A DNA stretch of 50,598 bases from Gammaproteobacteria bacterium. GTDB lineage: Bacteria > Pseudomonadota > Gammaproteobacteria > Pseudomonadales > Pseudohongiellaceae. This document shows positions 1 to 7,688 of the stretch, piece after piece (the stretch's first letter is position 1; each line of letters starts with the position of its first letter). The DNA lies in the NCBI GenBank assembly GCA_008081045.1, contig VMDC01000054.1, positions 1 through 50,598 of the forward strand, in the 5' to 3' direction. The notes below the pieces were generated by a model, which was not told the DNA's origin, searched no databases, and was given only the letters and a program-made list of their open reading frames with translations. A program made the position numbers and the translations under genes.

Positions 1-46
1 CAACTGGTTCGAAGCCAGTTACTCTATCCAGCTGAGCTACGGGCGC
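1..46 (-). tRNA. tRNA-Arg (anticodon TCG), 5' part, cut by window start
   Basis: Read on the minus strand, the sequence from 46 down to 1 begins GCGCCCGTAGCTC, a typical bacterial tRNA acceptor arm and D-stem start. It continues through the D-loop into an anticodon arm with stem ACTGG/CCAGT and 7-base loop CTTCGAA. That places TCG at positions 34-36, so the tRNA reads CGA arginine codons. The variable loop, T-arm and acceptor 3' strand lie beyond the window. The mature 5' end is placed at 46 from the acceptor-stem start. Confidence 0.9.
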
Positions 47-58
47 GCTGCAGGGCGA

Positions 59-87
59 AGTATAAGTGTTTATGAGACTGAGGTCAC
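59..87 (-). promoter_or_regulatory. Candidate sigma-70 promoter of tRNA-Arg
   Basis: On the minus strand GTGACC (87-82), a 17-base spacer and TATACT (64-59) form a plausible -35/-10 pair ending about 13 bases before the tRNA 5' end. The bases after the -10 are GC-rich (TTCGCCC), like the discriminator of growth-rate-controlled stable-RNA promoters. The -10 is a good match and the -35 only moderate. The call is from pattern and position only. Confidence 0.5.
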
Positions 88-227
88 TTGCTTCTGAAGG
101 CTGATAAGCGCGGCGACCGAAACCGCCAGAGACTGCACTGCGCGTCACTCAACTGCCCTCTGCGCATGCTTGTCTATTCTGCCCCGCGCGGGTAGTCTGA
201 CCCAGAGACGATGAATGGAGCCAAACC

Positions 228-998
228 ATGAGTGAAATCGCAGCGCCCAGCGCTTCCGCAGAGCAGGACTTCAGCGCGCCGAGTGCCCGCTCGCTGCGCC
301 GGGCCATCGAGATACTCGGCTGGGTGGCGGTAAGCATCCTGATCATCACTGGCTTGGTAGCAATTTTTGACCGGGCGGGCTTTCTGGTTTCCGCCTCAAA
401 CATGGAATTCACCGACCCTATCGCCACATTCAATCCTTTTGACGGACGCTATGTGCAGTTTTCGCTGTCGAGTTGGGCGCACCTGATTACCGGCCTGATT
501 ATTTTTACTCTGGGACCTCTGCAATTCATGCCTTCGATCCGCAGAAAATCGATCAGCCTGCACCGCTGGAGCGGTCGAATCTGGCTTTCGGCCGGCAGTC
601 TGGCGGCAATTTCCGGTGGCTTTATCGGCATTTTTCAGCCTTTCATGGGGGTAGATGGGCAGGGATTTAATGAATCCATGGCAACGACTTTTTTCGCGTT
701 CTATACGCTGTTTTGTCTGGCAAAAGCCTACTCCACCATCCGCGCGAGAAATATCAGGGCCCATCGCGAGTGGATGATCCGAAGCTGGGCGCTGATGCTG
801 GCCATTGCGACCGAACGCATCATGCTGGCAATCCTGATGGCCACCACCGATATCGGTGTTCCCGTACTATTCGGCACAACATTCTGGATGGCTGGCCTGG
901 TTAACATCGCAGCTTCAGAGATCTGGATAAATCTCACCCGCACACCGGGCAGCGGTCATCGCCACTGGAAAGATCTTGATACCGTAAGCGCCGCCTGA
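228..998 (+). CDS. DUF2306 family membrane protein
   Basis: A 256-residue integral membrane protein. A polar N-terminus of about 25 residues precedes a first membrane segment (about 28-50), and five or so further hydrophobic segments follow. The central HRWSGRIW motif (about 108-115), at the start of a hydrophobic helix, resembles the His/Arg-rich signature of DUF2306 proteins; a second conserved-looking stretch is HREWMIRSWAL (about 178-188). The biochemical role of the family is not established. The ATG is preceded by GGAG at 7-base spacing. The next gene starts 11 bases after the stop, so the two are probably co-transcribed. Confidence 0.8.
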   Translation: MSEIAAPSASAEQDFSAPSARSLRRAIEILGWVAVSILIITGLVAIFDRAGFLVSASNMEFTDPIATFNPFDGRYVQFSLSSWAHLITGLIIFTLGPLQFMPSIRRKSISLHRWSGRIWLSAGSLAAISGGFIGIFQPFMGVDGQGFNESMATTFFAFYTLFCLAKAYSTIRARNIRAHREWMIRSWALMLAIATERIMLAILMATTDIGVPVLFGTTFWMAGLVNIAASEIWINLTRTPGSGHRHWKDLDTVSAA

Positions 999-1009
999 GG
1001 CTGACCGCA

Positions 1010-1471
1010 ATGGAACCGAATGCCGTCGAAAATATCGCAGTTGTCATCCAGCTGTCGGTGGCACCGGTGTTCCTGCTGGCAGGTATCGCCGGCATGCTTA
1101 ATGTCCTGTCCATTCGTCTGGGTCGGGTCGTCGATCGGGCACGAATCGTCGAAGCCCGGCTGATGTCAGAGCCGCAATCCGGCCACATAAGCACGCTGCA
1201 GGAGGAAACCAGTGGTTTGTGGAAGCGAATACGCCTGGTGAACTGGTCGCTGCGCCTGTTCGTTTGCGCAGCGCTGCTGGTCTGCCTGGTGATCGTGACC
1301 CTGTTTCTTGCCGAACTCGCTCGCATGAACTTGTCCGACGCGATTGCCGCACAGTTTATCTGCGCCATGACGCTGATGATCGGCGGGCTGCTGCTGTTTC
1401 TGTTCGAGGTCAGCGTGTCGACCAGCCGGATACGCCGGGGCATCGTCGAGATCCTCGATACTGACGAATAG
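1010..1471 (+). CDS. DUF2721 family membrane protein
   Basis: A 153-residue protein with three predicted membrane helices: about 8-30, 78-100 and 108-135. The first helix is followed by a short charged segment (RLGRVVDRARIVEARL) that is characteristic of DUF2721 proteins, where a conserved Arg-rich stretch follows TM1. Function of the family is unknown. The gene lies 11 bases downstream of the DUF2306 gene, suggesting a two-gene operon of small membrane proteins. Only about 30 bases separate its stop from the stop of the convergent DUF5916 gene, and I see no clear terminator hairpin there. Confidence 0.8.
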   Translation: MEPNAVENIAVVIQLSVAPVFLLAGIAGMLNVLSIRLGRVVDRARIVEARLMSEPQSGHISTLQEETSGLWKRIRLVNWSLRLFVCAALLVCLVIVTLFLAELARMNLSDAIAAQFICAMTLMIGGLLLFLFEVSVSTSRIRRGIVEILDTDE

Positions 1472-1502
1472 CGGCGTCGCTGTCGGGCATTATTGGCCGT
1501 TG

Positions 1503-3743
1503 CTAGTTGAAGATATTCAGTATGCGCGAATATTTGATCGCAAACTGTTGTGCGTTTTCTCTTGGCGCGAACAGCAGGTTATTTTCATCCACTTCGTTAT
1601 ACACGATGTAGAGACCGGCGTTAGCCGACTGCAGCCAGGCAAAGCGCAGATTGGTGGAAAGCACGTCGTCCCGCTTGTTGTACTGCACCAGCGTTTGAAT
1701 AGTCATCCTGGGCGAGAAAGCGTAGGTTGCTCGAAAGCGGGCGATGTCTACGGCAAAGTCGCCACCCGTTACCGGCAGTGAAATGTTGCTGTGGCTCCAG
1801 GTCAGCTCACTGGTGAACTTTTCACCGACCCGGTAGCGGATCGTAGAATCCAGATTCTCTCTGTCTCCCCCGAAAAACCCGCCGAGGCGGGAACTGAAAT
1901 TCACGCTGAATGGCGCACTCTGATTGCTCCAGAAGACGAGCTGGGCTTCCTGATGCTCATAATCCCCGACCGGTACGGTGACTCCGTCGACGATTTCAAA
2001 CGGCTCAAATACGCCCTCCTGAGTGAAATTCGTGCCGGTATGGATTTCCATACCGCTGTTGAATTCCCAGTGGTTGTCAATGTGCAGATAGCCCGTCTGC
2101 TGATTGCCGTCAAAATCCCAGTAGCCCCGATAATTCATGTGGGGGCGCAATTCCTGCAGATTGCCCCAATTGTCCGGGCGATAGCGATATCGCCAACCTG
2201 CCTCGTATTTACGAAAGTTACGCCTCGCCAGGAATCCCACTTCCGGGTTGAAGTTATCCCCCACCTGTGAGTAACCGGCATTCAGGTTCCAGTCTTCATC
2301 GGCATAAGTCCACGACACGCCACCGGCGCTGTCATCTCCGCTGACACCCGGGGTTTCTGTCTGTGAAAGCCAGCCGCGGAAAACGGTGTAGTCCCCGATA
2401 CCCCAACGACCATCTATCGCATAGGTGCGATTGAAGTCGGCAGCAGAATTGCCATTGATTGACCCGTCCCCCTGTCTCTCTACGAACATCATGCCAATCG
2501 CAGAGCGGTTGGGCAGTTCCTGGTTAACGCGAACCACCGAAAAATCATTGCCCGGGACGACACCGTCGATGCCTTCCGTGCGCATGCTCAGCAAGCCCAC
2601 GTTGGTGCTGCTGCCCAGTTTGCCGGTAAGTCGGGCACCCGCTTCAATGGGAAATTGCGTGCCACGATTGATGCCGATACGACGACTGAAAAAGAGTTCA
2701 ACTTCCCGCGGGTTACCGATGGCAAACTGGCCGGCATTTTCCAGGAAAAAGGGCCGTTTTTCCGGAAAAAAGAGGCTGAACCGGTCGAGATTCACCTGAA
2801 TGTCGTCAACTTCAACCTGGGCAAAATCTGTATTTACCGTGGCATCAAGCGTCAGGCTCGGCGTGATACCCCATTTCACGTCAATACCGTATTCCTCTCT
2901 GGATTGGGAGGTGGTCAGCTGACCGCCGCGCTCACTCAAACTGAGCGCGTAGGGAGTCACCTGCAGCAGGCGCTGACTGGGAACTTCAATCCCTTCGATG
3001 TAACCGGCCTCGGATACACGATTGAGATTGAAGTTTCGATCAAGCGGCGCCCAGTAAGACTCCTCGTTATTGCGACGGATATTGCGCTGAAAATTGATAC
3101 CCCAGGTCTGGGAATCACCGGAGCCGTAGCGCAGCGCCAGAAACGGAATCGCAAATTCCGCACTCCAGCCCTGATCAGTGATCTGAGCTTCTACTTCCCA
3201 GGTCGTATCCCAATTCAGATTAAAGCCACCTGCTCCGCCCCCGCGACCTCCGAAGCCGCCGCTGCCTCCTTCATTGATTACCTGTGCATCAAACTCCATA
3301 CCGGAAGGGTTTGTACCGAAAACGTAACCGTTCTGGCGATCCAGCAGTCCATCGATAATCACGCGAAAACTGTCTGTATCATCCAGCGGTGAATCCCGGC
3401 GACTGTCAGTGACCAGAATCGCTTCGGGATTGTCATCGTATGCCATCACAGCAATGTACAGAGTGTCGTCGCTGTAGCCGACAAACACTTCCGTTCGCTG
3501 AGTTGCCGCCTGGCCTTCATTCGGCCTGGTTTGGGTGAATCCACTGGTAGGTGCCACGGCTGCCCACGCTGAATCTCCCAGCACTTCGCCGTCAATTATC
3601 GGGAGAGTGCCCAACTGAACGGCCTGCGCCGTCGGACGCACAGACTGAGAGCTGAGGGTCTGAGATTCTGCCTGATCAACAGCGCCAAGCAAAAACAGAC
3701 TCAGGCCCGCGCAGAGGGCCTGAGTTCGAGTGGAATTAAACAT
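1503..3743 (-). CDS. CBM9-like / DUF5916 outer-membrane beta-barrel protein
   Basis: A 746-residue secreted protein with a signal peptide (about 1-26). Residues about 43-215 form a carbohydrate-binding-module-9-like sandwich: IIDGEVLGDSAW near the start, then a strand rich in aromatics. The rest (about 240-746) is the DUF5916 barrel, recognised by FFPEKRPFFLEN and the FFSRRIG strand, and it ends in alternating hydrophobic/aromatic strands with a C-terminal Phe-Asn. Such proteins are expected in the outer membrane; the ligand is unknown. A glycine-rich insert (about 159-173) interrupts the N-terminal domain. AGGA precedes the ATG. The gene lies downstream of the RidA-like gene on the same strand, with a 153-base gap containing a dyad. 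Confidence 0.85.
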   Translation of the reverse strand: MFNSTRTQALCAGLSLFLLGAVDQAESQTLSSQSVRPTAQAVQLGTLPIIDGEVLGDSAWAAVAPTSGFTQTRPNEGQAATQRTEVFVGYSDDTLYIAVMAYDDNPEAILVTDSRRDSPLDDTDSFRVIIDGLLDRQNGYVFGTNPSGMEFDAQVINEGGSGGFGGRGGGAGGFNLNWDTTWEVEAQITDQGWSAEFAIPFLALRYGSGDSQTWGINFQRNIRRNNEESYWAPLDRNFNLNRVSEAGYIEGIEVPSQRLLQVTPYALSLSERGGQLTTSQSREEYGIDVKWGITPSLTLDATVNTDFAQVEVDDIQVNLDRFSLFFPEKRPFFLENAGQFAIGNPREVELFFSRRIGINRGTQFPIEAGARLTGKLGSSTNVGLLSMRTEGIDGVVPGNDFSVVRVNQELPNRSAIGMMFVERQGDGSINGNSAADFNRTYAIDGRWGIGDYTVFRGWLSQTETPGVSGDDSAGGVSWTYADEDWNLNAGYSQVGDNFNPEVGFLARRNFRKYEAGWRYRYRPDNWGNLQELRPHMNYRGYWDFDGNQQTGYLHIDNHWEFNSGMEIHTGTNFTQEGVFEPFEIVDGVTVPVGDYEHQEAQLVFWSNQSAPFSVNFSSRLGGFFGGDRENLDSTIRYRVGEKFTSELTWSHSNISLPVTGGDFAVDIARFRATYAFSPRMTIQTLVQYNKRDDVLSTNLRFAWLQSANAGLYIVYNEVDENNLLFAPRENAQQFAIKYSRILNIFN

Positions 3744-3850
3744 GCGCTTTCCTGTCCCTGAGCGTTTCTGCGACGGCTCTGTCGGCGCCGCTTTTCAAGG
3801 CGTGAAGCATAGCAATCGCCCAACTCTGAGCAGAAGCGCCCAGATGTAAT

Positions 3851-3866
3851 TGTTTGTTACCAAACA
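3851..3866. promoter_or_regulatory. 16-bp dyad upstream of the DUF5916 gene (candidate operator)
   Basis: TGTTTG (3851-3856) and CAAACA (3861-3866) are exact inverted repeats separated by TTAC, 108 bases upstream of the DUF5916 start codon. The size and symmetry suit a dimeric repressor site, but short dyads of this size arise by chance. No second copy was seen near other genes. Confidence 0.25.
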
Positions 3867-3896
3867 GATCAGCGACTGGAGTAGAAGGATGCTGAG

Positions 3897-4376
3897 CTAG
3901 AGTCTTTTTACCGCGATCGCCTGAATCTCAAATCGGGCATCGAACAGCAGTGTGCCGGCACCGACAAAGGCCCGGGCAGGAAACTCCTGTGTAAAGTACG
4001 TCCGATAGACCTCGTTGAAGCTGGCGTAATGGCTGACGTCCGAGCAAAAAATCTGCACGTATACCAGATCATCCATCGTCATGCCGGCCTCTTCCAGCGT
4101 GCCTTTGATCGCGTCAAGCACATTGCGCGCTTCGTCGGCCGGTGCGGCGGGCACCTCGCCGTTCTCCAGACCCAGCATGCCGGAGATGTAGAGCGTATCG
4201 TCAGTCAGCACCGCACCGCTGAACGGCGAGCCACTTCCTCCCGGACTGCTCGGATTGATATAGCTGCGCTCCTGCGCAGCCACTGACTGAAAGGCGCTGA
4301 GACAAACCACTACCAATGCGCATCTTGTCAGAATACTGATCGACTGCCCAAATAACTTTTTCATCGAATTTCCCAT
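3897..4376 (-). CDS. RidA/YjgF family protein with signal peptide
   Basis: A 159-residue protein. Residues 1-34 are a signal peptide (MKK near the start, a hydrophobic core, then a VAAQ cleavage region); the rest is one RidA (YER057c/UK114) domain. The family arginine is kept in PARAFVG and the C-terminal glutamate in FEIQAIAV. Cytosolic RidA deaminates reactive 2-aminoacrylate-type enamines/imines; a periplasmic member probably acts on another carbonyl or imine substrate or binds a ligand. The first ATG is chosen because GAGGAG lies 6 bases upstream of it, rather than the internal ATG four codons later. It is likely expressed separately from, or together with, the DUF5916 gene downstream. 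Confidence 0.85.
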   Translation of the reverse strand: MGNSMKKLFGQSISILTRCALVVVCLSAFQSVAAQERSYINPSSPGGSGSPFSGAVLTDDTLYISGMLGLENGEVPAAPADEARNVLDAIKGTLEEAGMTMDDLVYVQIFCSDVSHYASFNEVYRTYFTQEFPARAFVGAGTLLFDARFEIQAIAVKRL

Positions 4377-4576
4377 CTGATTCTCCTCTTCAGTGTCCTT
4401 TTTCTTTTGCGATTGCTCAATGGCGAACAGGGTTTCTTGAGTCCTTATGGTTTGTTTGGAACCCCATCAGATTGTTACCCAAAGCCTTTGGCAAGTGAAG
4501 ACCTGACGAACAGGCTGGCGTCTTGCTGACAACAATCGGATGTCCTGTAGCGCGGCCATCGGATGACAGAAAGACA

Positions 4577-4604
4577 TTGCCGACAACGCTCAAGCGCTGA
4601 TACT
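4577..4604 (+). promoter_or_regulatory. Weak candidate promoter for tag
   Basis: TTGCCG (4577-4582), a 16-base spacer and GATACT (4599-4604) give a 4/6 plus 4/6 match to the sigma-70 consensus, ending 47 bases before the tag start codon. The rest of the 275-base gap between the RidA-like gene and tag holds two copies of ATCGGATG (4536-4543 and 4558-4565) but no terminator or recognisable regulator site. Confidence 0.3.
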
Positions 4605-4651
4605 GTTCCCTCCATGCGTTCACCAAATCCGACTCAGGAGCCCGTTTCGCG

Positions 4652-5254
4652 ATGACCGCACGCTGCTGGTGGCCGGGCACAGATCCGGAGTATATCGAGT
4701 ACCACGATCGGGAATGGGGAGTACCGGTGTATGAAGACCGGGCACTGTTTGAATGCCTTTGTCTCGAAGGGCAACAGGCAGGTCTCAGCTGGATCACCAT
4801 CCTGAAAAAGCGGGCGCGTTATCGGACGTGCTTTAAGCATTTTGAGATCGATCGGGTTGCCCGTATGCAGGACCGGACCCTTGAGCGCTTGCTGCTGGAC
4901 CGCGGGCTGGTGCGGAATCGGCTCAAGCTATATGCAATTCGGTCCAATGCCCGTGCATGTCAGGCGGTGCAGGGGGAATTCGGCAGCTTCAGCGCCTATA
5001 TCTGGTCTTTCGTCGGCGGCTGCCCGATGGATGGCAAGCGCCGAAACAGGAAAAGCGTCCCTGCCTCTACAGCTCTCAGCGACGCGATGTCCAAAGACCT
5101 CAAACGCCGGGGGTTTACATTCGTGGGCAGCACAATTTGCTACGCCTTTATGCAGGCAACAGGCATGATCAACGACCACACGAGAAACTGCTTTCGCTAC
5201 AGCCAGATCAGCAATCAGGGGCTGTCGTCAAAAAATAAAGGAAAAAACTCATGA
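4652..5254 (+). CDS. tag: DNA-3-methyladenine glycosylase I
   Basis: A 200-residue protein matching E. coli Tag along its whole length. It excises 3-methyladenine from alkylated DNA as the first step of base-excision repair in the cytoplasm. The zinc-snap ligands are all present: Cys5, His18, His176 and Cys180. The central helix carries CLEGQQAGLSW (37-47) with the conserved Glu39, and SFVGG (119-123) and FVGSTICYAFMQ (157-168) match the base-binding region. The C-terminal tail after Tyr183 is polar and not conserved. The stop overlaps the start of the next gene (ATGA), implying translational coupling. The Shine-Dalgarno site (AGGAG) is rather far (about 12 bases) from the ATG. Confidence 0.95.
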   Translation: MTARCWWPGTDPEYIEYHDREWGVPVYEDRALFECLCLEGQQAGLSWITILKKRARYRTCFKHFEIDRVARMQDRTLERLLLDRGLVRNRLKLYAIRSNARACQAVQGEFGSFSAYIWSFVGGCPMDGKRRNRKSVPASTALSDAMSKDLKRRGFTFVGSTICYAFMQATGMINDHTRNCFRYSQISNQGLSSKNKGKNS

Positions 5255-5628
5255 TCGGATATGTGACACTCGGCACCAATGATCTGGACCGGGCCGCCGG
5301 ATTTTACGATGCCCTGCTGGCCGAACTCGGAGCGACACGGTTTATGGACACGGAGGGCTTCATCGCCTGGGCTGTCAACCCGCAGACACCGGCACTCTCG
5401 CTCACCGCTCCACACAATGGTCAGCCGGCGACTGCGGGCAACGGGACAATGGTTGCGCTGGCAGCGGACACGCCGGCTACAGTCGATGCGGTGTATCGCA
5501 AAGCCATCGAGCTGGGTGGAACATGCGAAGGACCATCAGGCCCGAGAGGAGAATCGTTTTATGCCGGCTATTTCCGTGATCCTGAAGGGAACAAGCTCAA
5601 TGTATTCTGCATGATGCAGTCCTCATAG
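5251..5628 (+). CDS. VOC-fold protein (glyoxalase/bleomycin-resistance superfamily)
   Basis: A 125-residue single-module VOC protein: an N-terminal beta-alpha-beta half beginning IGYVTLGTNDLDRAAGFYDALL and a second half ending YFRDPEGNKLNVFC. The usual metal-binding His in the first strand is replaced (Thr in VTLGT), and the usual Glu after GNKL is Asn. It may therefore not be a metal enzyme, as in several small ligand-binding members. Its start codon overlaps the tag stop by 4 bases. The association with tag may mean stress-linked expression rather than a repair role. Confidence 0.8.
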   Translation: MIGYVTLGTNDLDRAAGFYDALLAELGATRFMDTEGFIAWAVNPQTPALSLTAPHNGQPATAGNGTMVALAADTPATVDAVYRKAIELGGTCEGPSGPRGESFYAGYFRDPEGNKLNVFCMMQSS

Positions 5629-5680
5629 GGCTGCGTCGCTGCTGGCCGTCACCGCACACGATTTCCCGCTGACAGCCGTT

Positions 5681-6166
5681 CTATTCAGAGCGCTCCTGCA
5701 GCAATTTTGCATAGGCGATTGAATTCAGCTCATGAGCCCTGCTGCCAAACACGATTTTGTGCAGCGTGTCGCTGATGTGGGCCTGAAAGTCCTCAGCGTG
5801 AAGATAGGCTGAGACATAGCCCTCCATCGGATCCAGAGCCAGCTCCCGTAAATCATATCGGTGGTCTTCAGCGATCAATATCACGGGCGTGGCGCGCCGC
5901 AGAGCGCTGCGCTTTTCCTGCGCCCGCAGGCTGAACAGCAGCTGGTCCCTGGGTTTCTTGTACCGGTTCCAACCTGTTATGACACAGGAGAGCCGATTGG
6001 TCAGCAGACCGAAACCGCGGTTGTACTGCCGGATCACTTCAATGGCGTTGGTCTCGTTGTAGGTATTGATGGTAGTGTACAGGCCGGTCTGACCAATAAG
6101 CGCCGAGCACTCATCAACCAGCACATTATCAAGATCGTAAAGCAGGACAACAGGTTTGGTGCTCAT
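5681..6166 (-). CDS. Orphan receiver-like domain lacking the phospho-acceptor (pseudo-receiver)
   Basis: A 161-residue protein without an output domain. The order of elements fits a response-regulator receiver: strand 1 ending in acidic residues (VVLLYDLDN, 6-14), helix 1, TTINTYNETNAIEVI (31-45) resembling strand 2/helix 2, strand 3 CVITGWN (61-67), strand 4 TPVILIAED (93-101), then SAYLHAEDF (119-127). In CheY-type receivers the third strand is I-S-D-W-N; here the Asp position is Gly65, and the strand-5 Lys position is His123. Acid-pocket residues Asp11 and Asp13 remain. It is probably a phosphorylation-independent binding module. It starts 7 bases after the nitroreductase stop, so it is the last gene of that operon. 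The DxD near the N-terminus also recalls HAD motif I, but no other HAD motif is present. Confidence 0.6.
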   Translation of the reverse strand: MSTKPVVLLYDLDNVLVDECSALIGQTGLYTTINTYNETNAIEVIRQYNRGFGLLTNRLSCVITGWNRYKKPRDQLLFSLRAQEKRSALRRATPVILIAEDHRYDLRELALDPMEGYVSAYLHAEDFQAHISDTLHKIVFGSRAHELNSIAYAKLLQERSE

Positions 6167-6173
6167 GATTCGC

Positions 6174-6878
6174 TTAGCTTGATCGTACTACCACATTGGC
6201 GGAGATCGGGTCACGGGTCGTTCGGGTTGCATTGGCTGCCACTGACGGGTCCTCGTAACCAAAACTGATGCCAAACAGAATTTTTGTACCATCCTCGATC
6301 CCGAAAGCCTCCCTGACCATGTCAGGATAATTGCGCATGGTTCCCATCGGGCAGCTGTGCAGACCGAAGGCCACCATAGTCAACATCAGCGTCTGCGCCC
6401 ACATCCCCACGTCGATGGCGACCGTTGTTCCAAACTTCTGATCCATTCCGATAAAGGCGATGTACGGCGCGTCGAAGAATTCAAAATTCCGCAGGACAGC
6501 GCGCATTCTTCCCTCTTTATCCCCTCGTTCGATACCCATGTTGGAATACAGTGCAACCGCGCATTCAACCTGCCGCTTTCTGTACTCATCGACGAAATCG
6601 CCCCGATACTCATAATCAGGATTAGGCGGCACCCCTGAGGCGGTGTTGGCAACCATCTGATCCCGCAGGCGGTCCTTGAGCGCGCCGGTCGCGATGTACA
6701 CCTTCCAGGGCTGTACATTGCAGTTCGAGGGCGACTGCTGAGCTATTTCAAAAATCCGGTCAAGCACTTCCCGGGGCACTTCCCGATCCAGATAGCCTCT
6801 GACCGAACGCCGTGCATAGATCGCATCAATCAGGCTCAATTCTGGATCTGTTGCCAGATCTTCTGCCGCTTTACTCAC
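6174..6878 (-). CDS. Nitroreductase family protein (FMN-dependent)
   Basis: A 234-residue protein of the nitroreductase fold. The N-terminal ARRSVRGYLDREVP (about 22-35) and the SPSNCNVQPWKVYI segment (about 50-63) are the FMN phosphate/ring-binding signatures; a C-terminal ILFGISFGYED (about 199-209) closes the domain. Members transfer hydride from NAD(P)H to nitro-aromatics, quinones or similar acceptors as cytoplasmic homodimers. The substrate cannot be told from sequence. The start is GTG at 6878, supported by AGGAG 6 bases upstream. It lies 66 bases downstream of the SDR gene and 7 bases upstream of the pseudo-receiver gene. Confidence 0.85.
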   Translation of the reverse strand: MSKAAEDLATDPELSLIDAIYARRSVRGYLDREVPREVLDRIFEIAQQSPSNCNVQPWKVYIATGALKDRLRDQMVANTASGVPPNPDYEYRGDFVDEYRKRQVECAVALYSNMGIERGDKEGRMRAVLRNFEFFDAPYIAFIGMDQKFGTTVAIDVGMWAQTLMLTMVAFGLHSCPMGTMRNYPDMVREAFGIEDGTKILFGISFGYEDPSVAANATRTTRDPISANVVVRSS

Positions 6879-6944
6879 TACCGACTCCTTTAAACCTCTG
6901 CTTCACTGTGACTGTCTCAGCAATTAATAGGCTGCTGGTAACTC

Positions 6945-7670
6945 CTAACTCAGCAACCGCCCGCCATCGACATCAACCGTCGTCCCGGTCACAAATTCAT
7001 TCTGCATGACAAACAGAATTCCTGCCGCCACTTCCTCAGAAGAACCCGCTCGCTTGATCAGGTGAGATTGCGTCATACCCTGTAAGGTTTCTTCCTTCTT
7101 CTCACCGAAGTGGTCAAACATAGCCGTATTGATGGTGCCGGGGGAAACCACGTTGACCCGGATGGGTGCCAGTTCCAGCGCAAGACATCGCACCAGATTT
7201 TCAACAGAAGCGCCCACACAGCTCAGGGGCGACTGCCCTACTGCCAGTTTACGTGCCGGGGAGCCGCTGACTAAGGTAATGGCTCCGTCATCCTCCAGAT
7301 AAGGGGCGCCAACTCGCACCACATTACAGTAACCCCAGAGCTTGTCGTAGGCGGCCTGGAATTGTTCCTGGGTTTGCTGCAGAAAAGGTTTCAGCGTTCG
7401 CTCACCACCCACGGCGGCAGACACCAGGTGATCAATTTTTCCCACTTCGTTAAAAATCGCATCAAGCGCTGCAGCATCGTGGGTATCCGCCTGTCTCACT
7501 TCAAAACTGCCTCCGCTCACCTGCCTGGCTGTTTCAATGTGCGCCTCCGACCTCCCGGCCGCCCAGACCTTGGCACCCTGATCAGCAGCCATTTTTGCGG
7601 CGGCGAGGCCGATTCCCGCGGTGCCGCCAATGATTACAACATTTTTACCTTCCAGATTACTGTAAGCCAT
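6945..7670 (-). CDS. SDR-family protein with non-canonical active site
   Basis: A 241-residue short-chain dehydrogenase/reductase. The cofactor motif GGTAGIGLA (15-23) and AAGR (37-40) indicate an NADP(H)-type Rossmann fold, and the LALELAPIRVNVVSPG stretch (163-178) is standard for SDRs. The active-site helix is unusual: aligned against YxxxK, the Tyr position is Leu149 and the Lys position is Gly153, while a Ser is kept at 135. SDR subgroups without Tyr/Lys exist, so this may be a divergent enzyme or a binding protein. AGGA precedes the ATG. It follows the FAD-linked oxidase gene by 18 bases. Confidence 0.85.
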   Translation of the reverse strand: MAYSNLEGKNVVIIGGTAGIGLAAAKMAADQGAKVWAAGRSEAHIETARQVSGGSFEVRQADTHDAAALDAIFNEVGKIDHLVSAAVGGERTLKPFLQQTQEQFQAAYDKLWGYCNVVRVGAPYLEDDGAITLVSGSPARKLAVGQSPLSCVGASVENLVRCLALELAPIRVNVVSPGTINTAMFDHFGEKKEETLQGMTQSHLIKRAGSSEEVAAGILFVMQNEFVTGTTVDVDGGRLLS

Positions 7671-7688
7671 GATTTCCTCTGTGCTCTT

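Noticed and set aside
5681..6166. HAD-phosphatase assignment for the pseudo-receiver, from the DxD near the N-terminus
   Set aside because: Only motif I is suggested; the later HAD motifs are absent, and the order of strands fits a receiver domain better.
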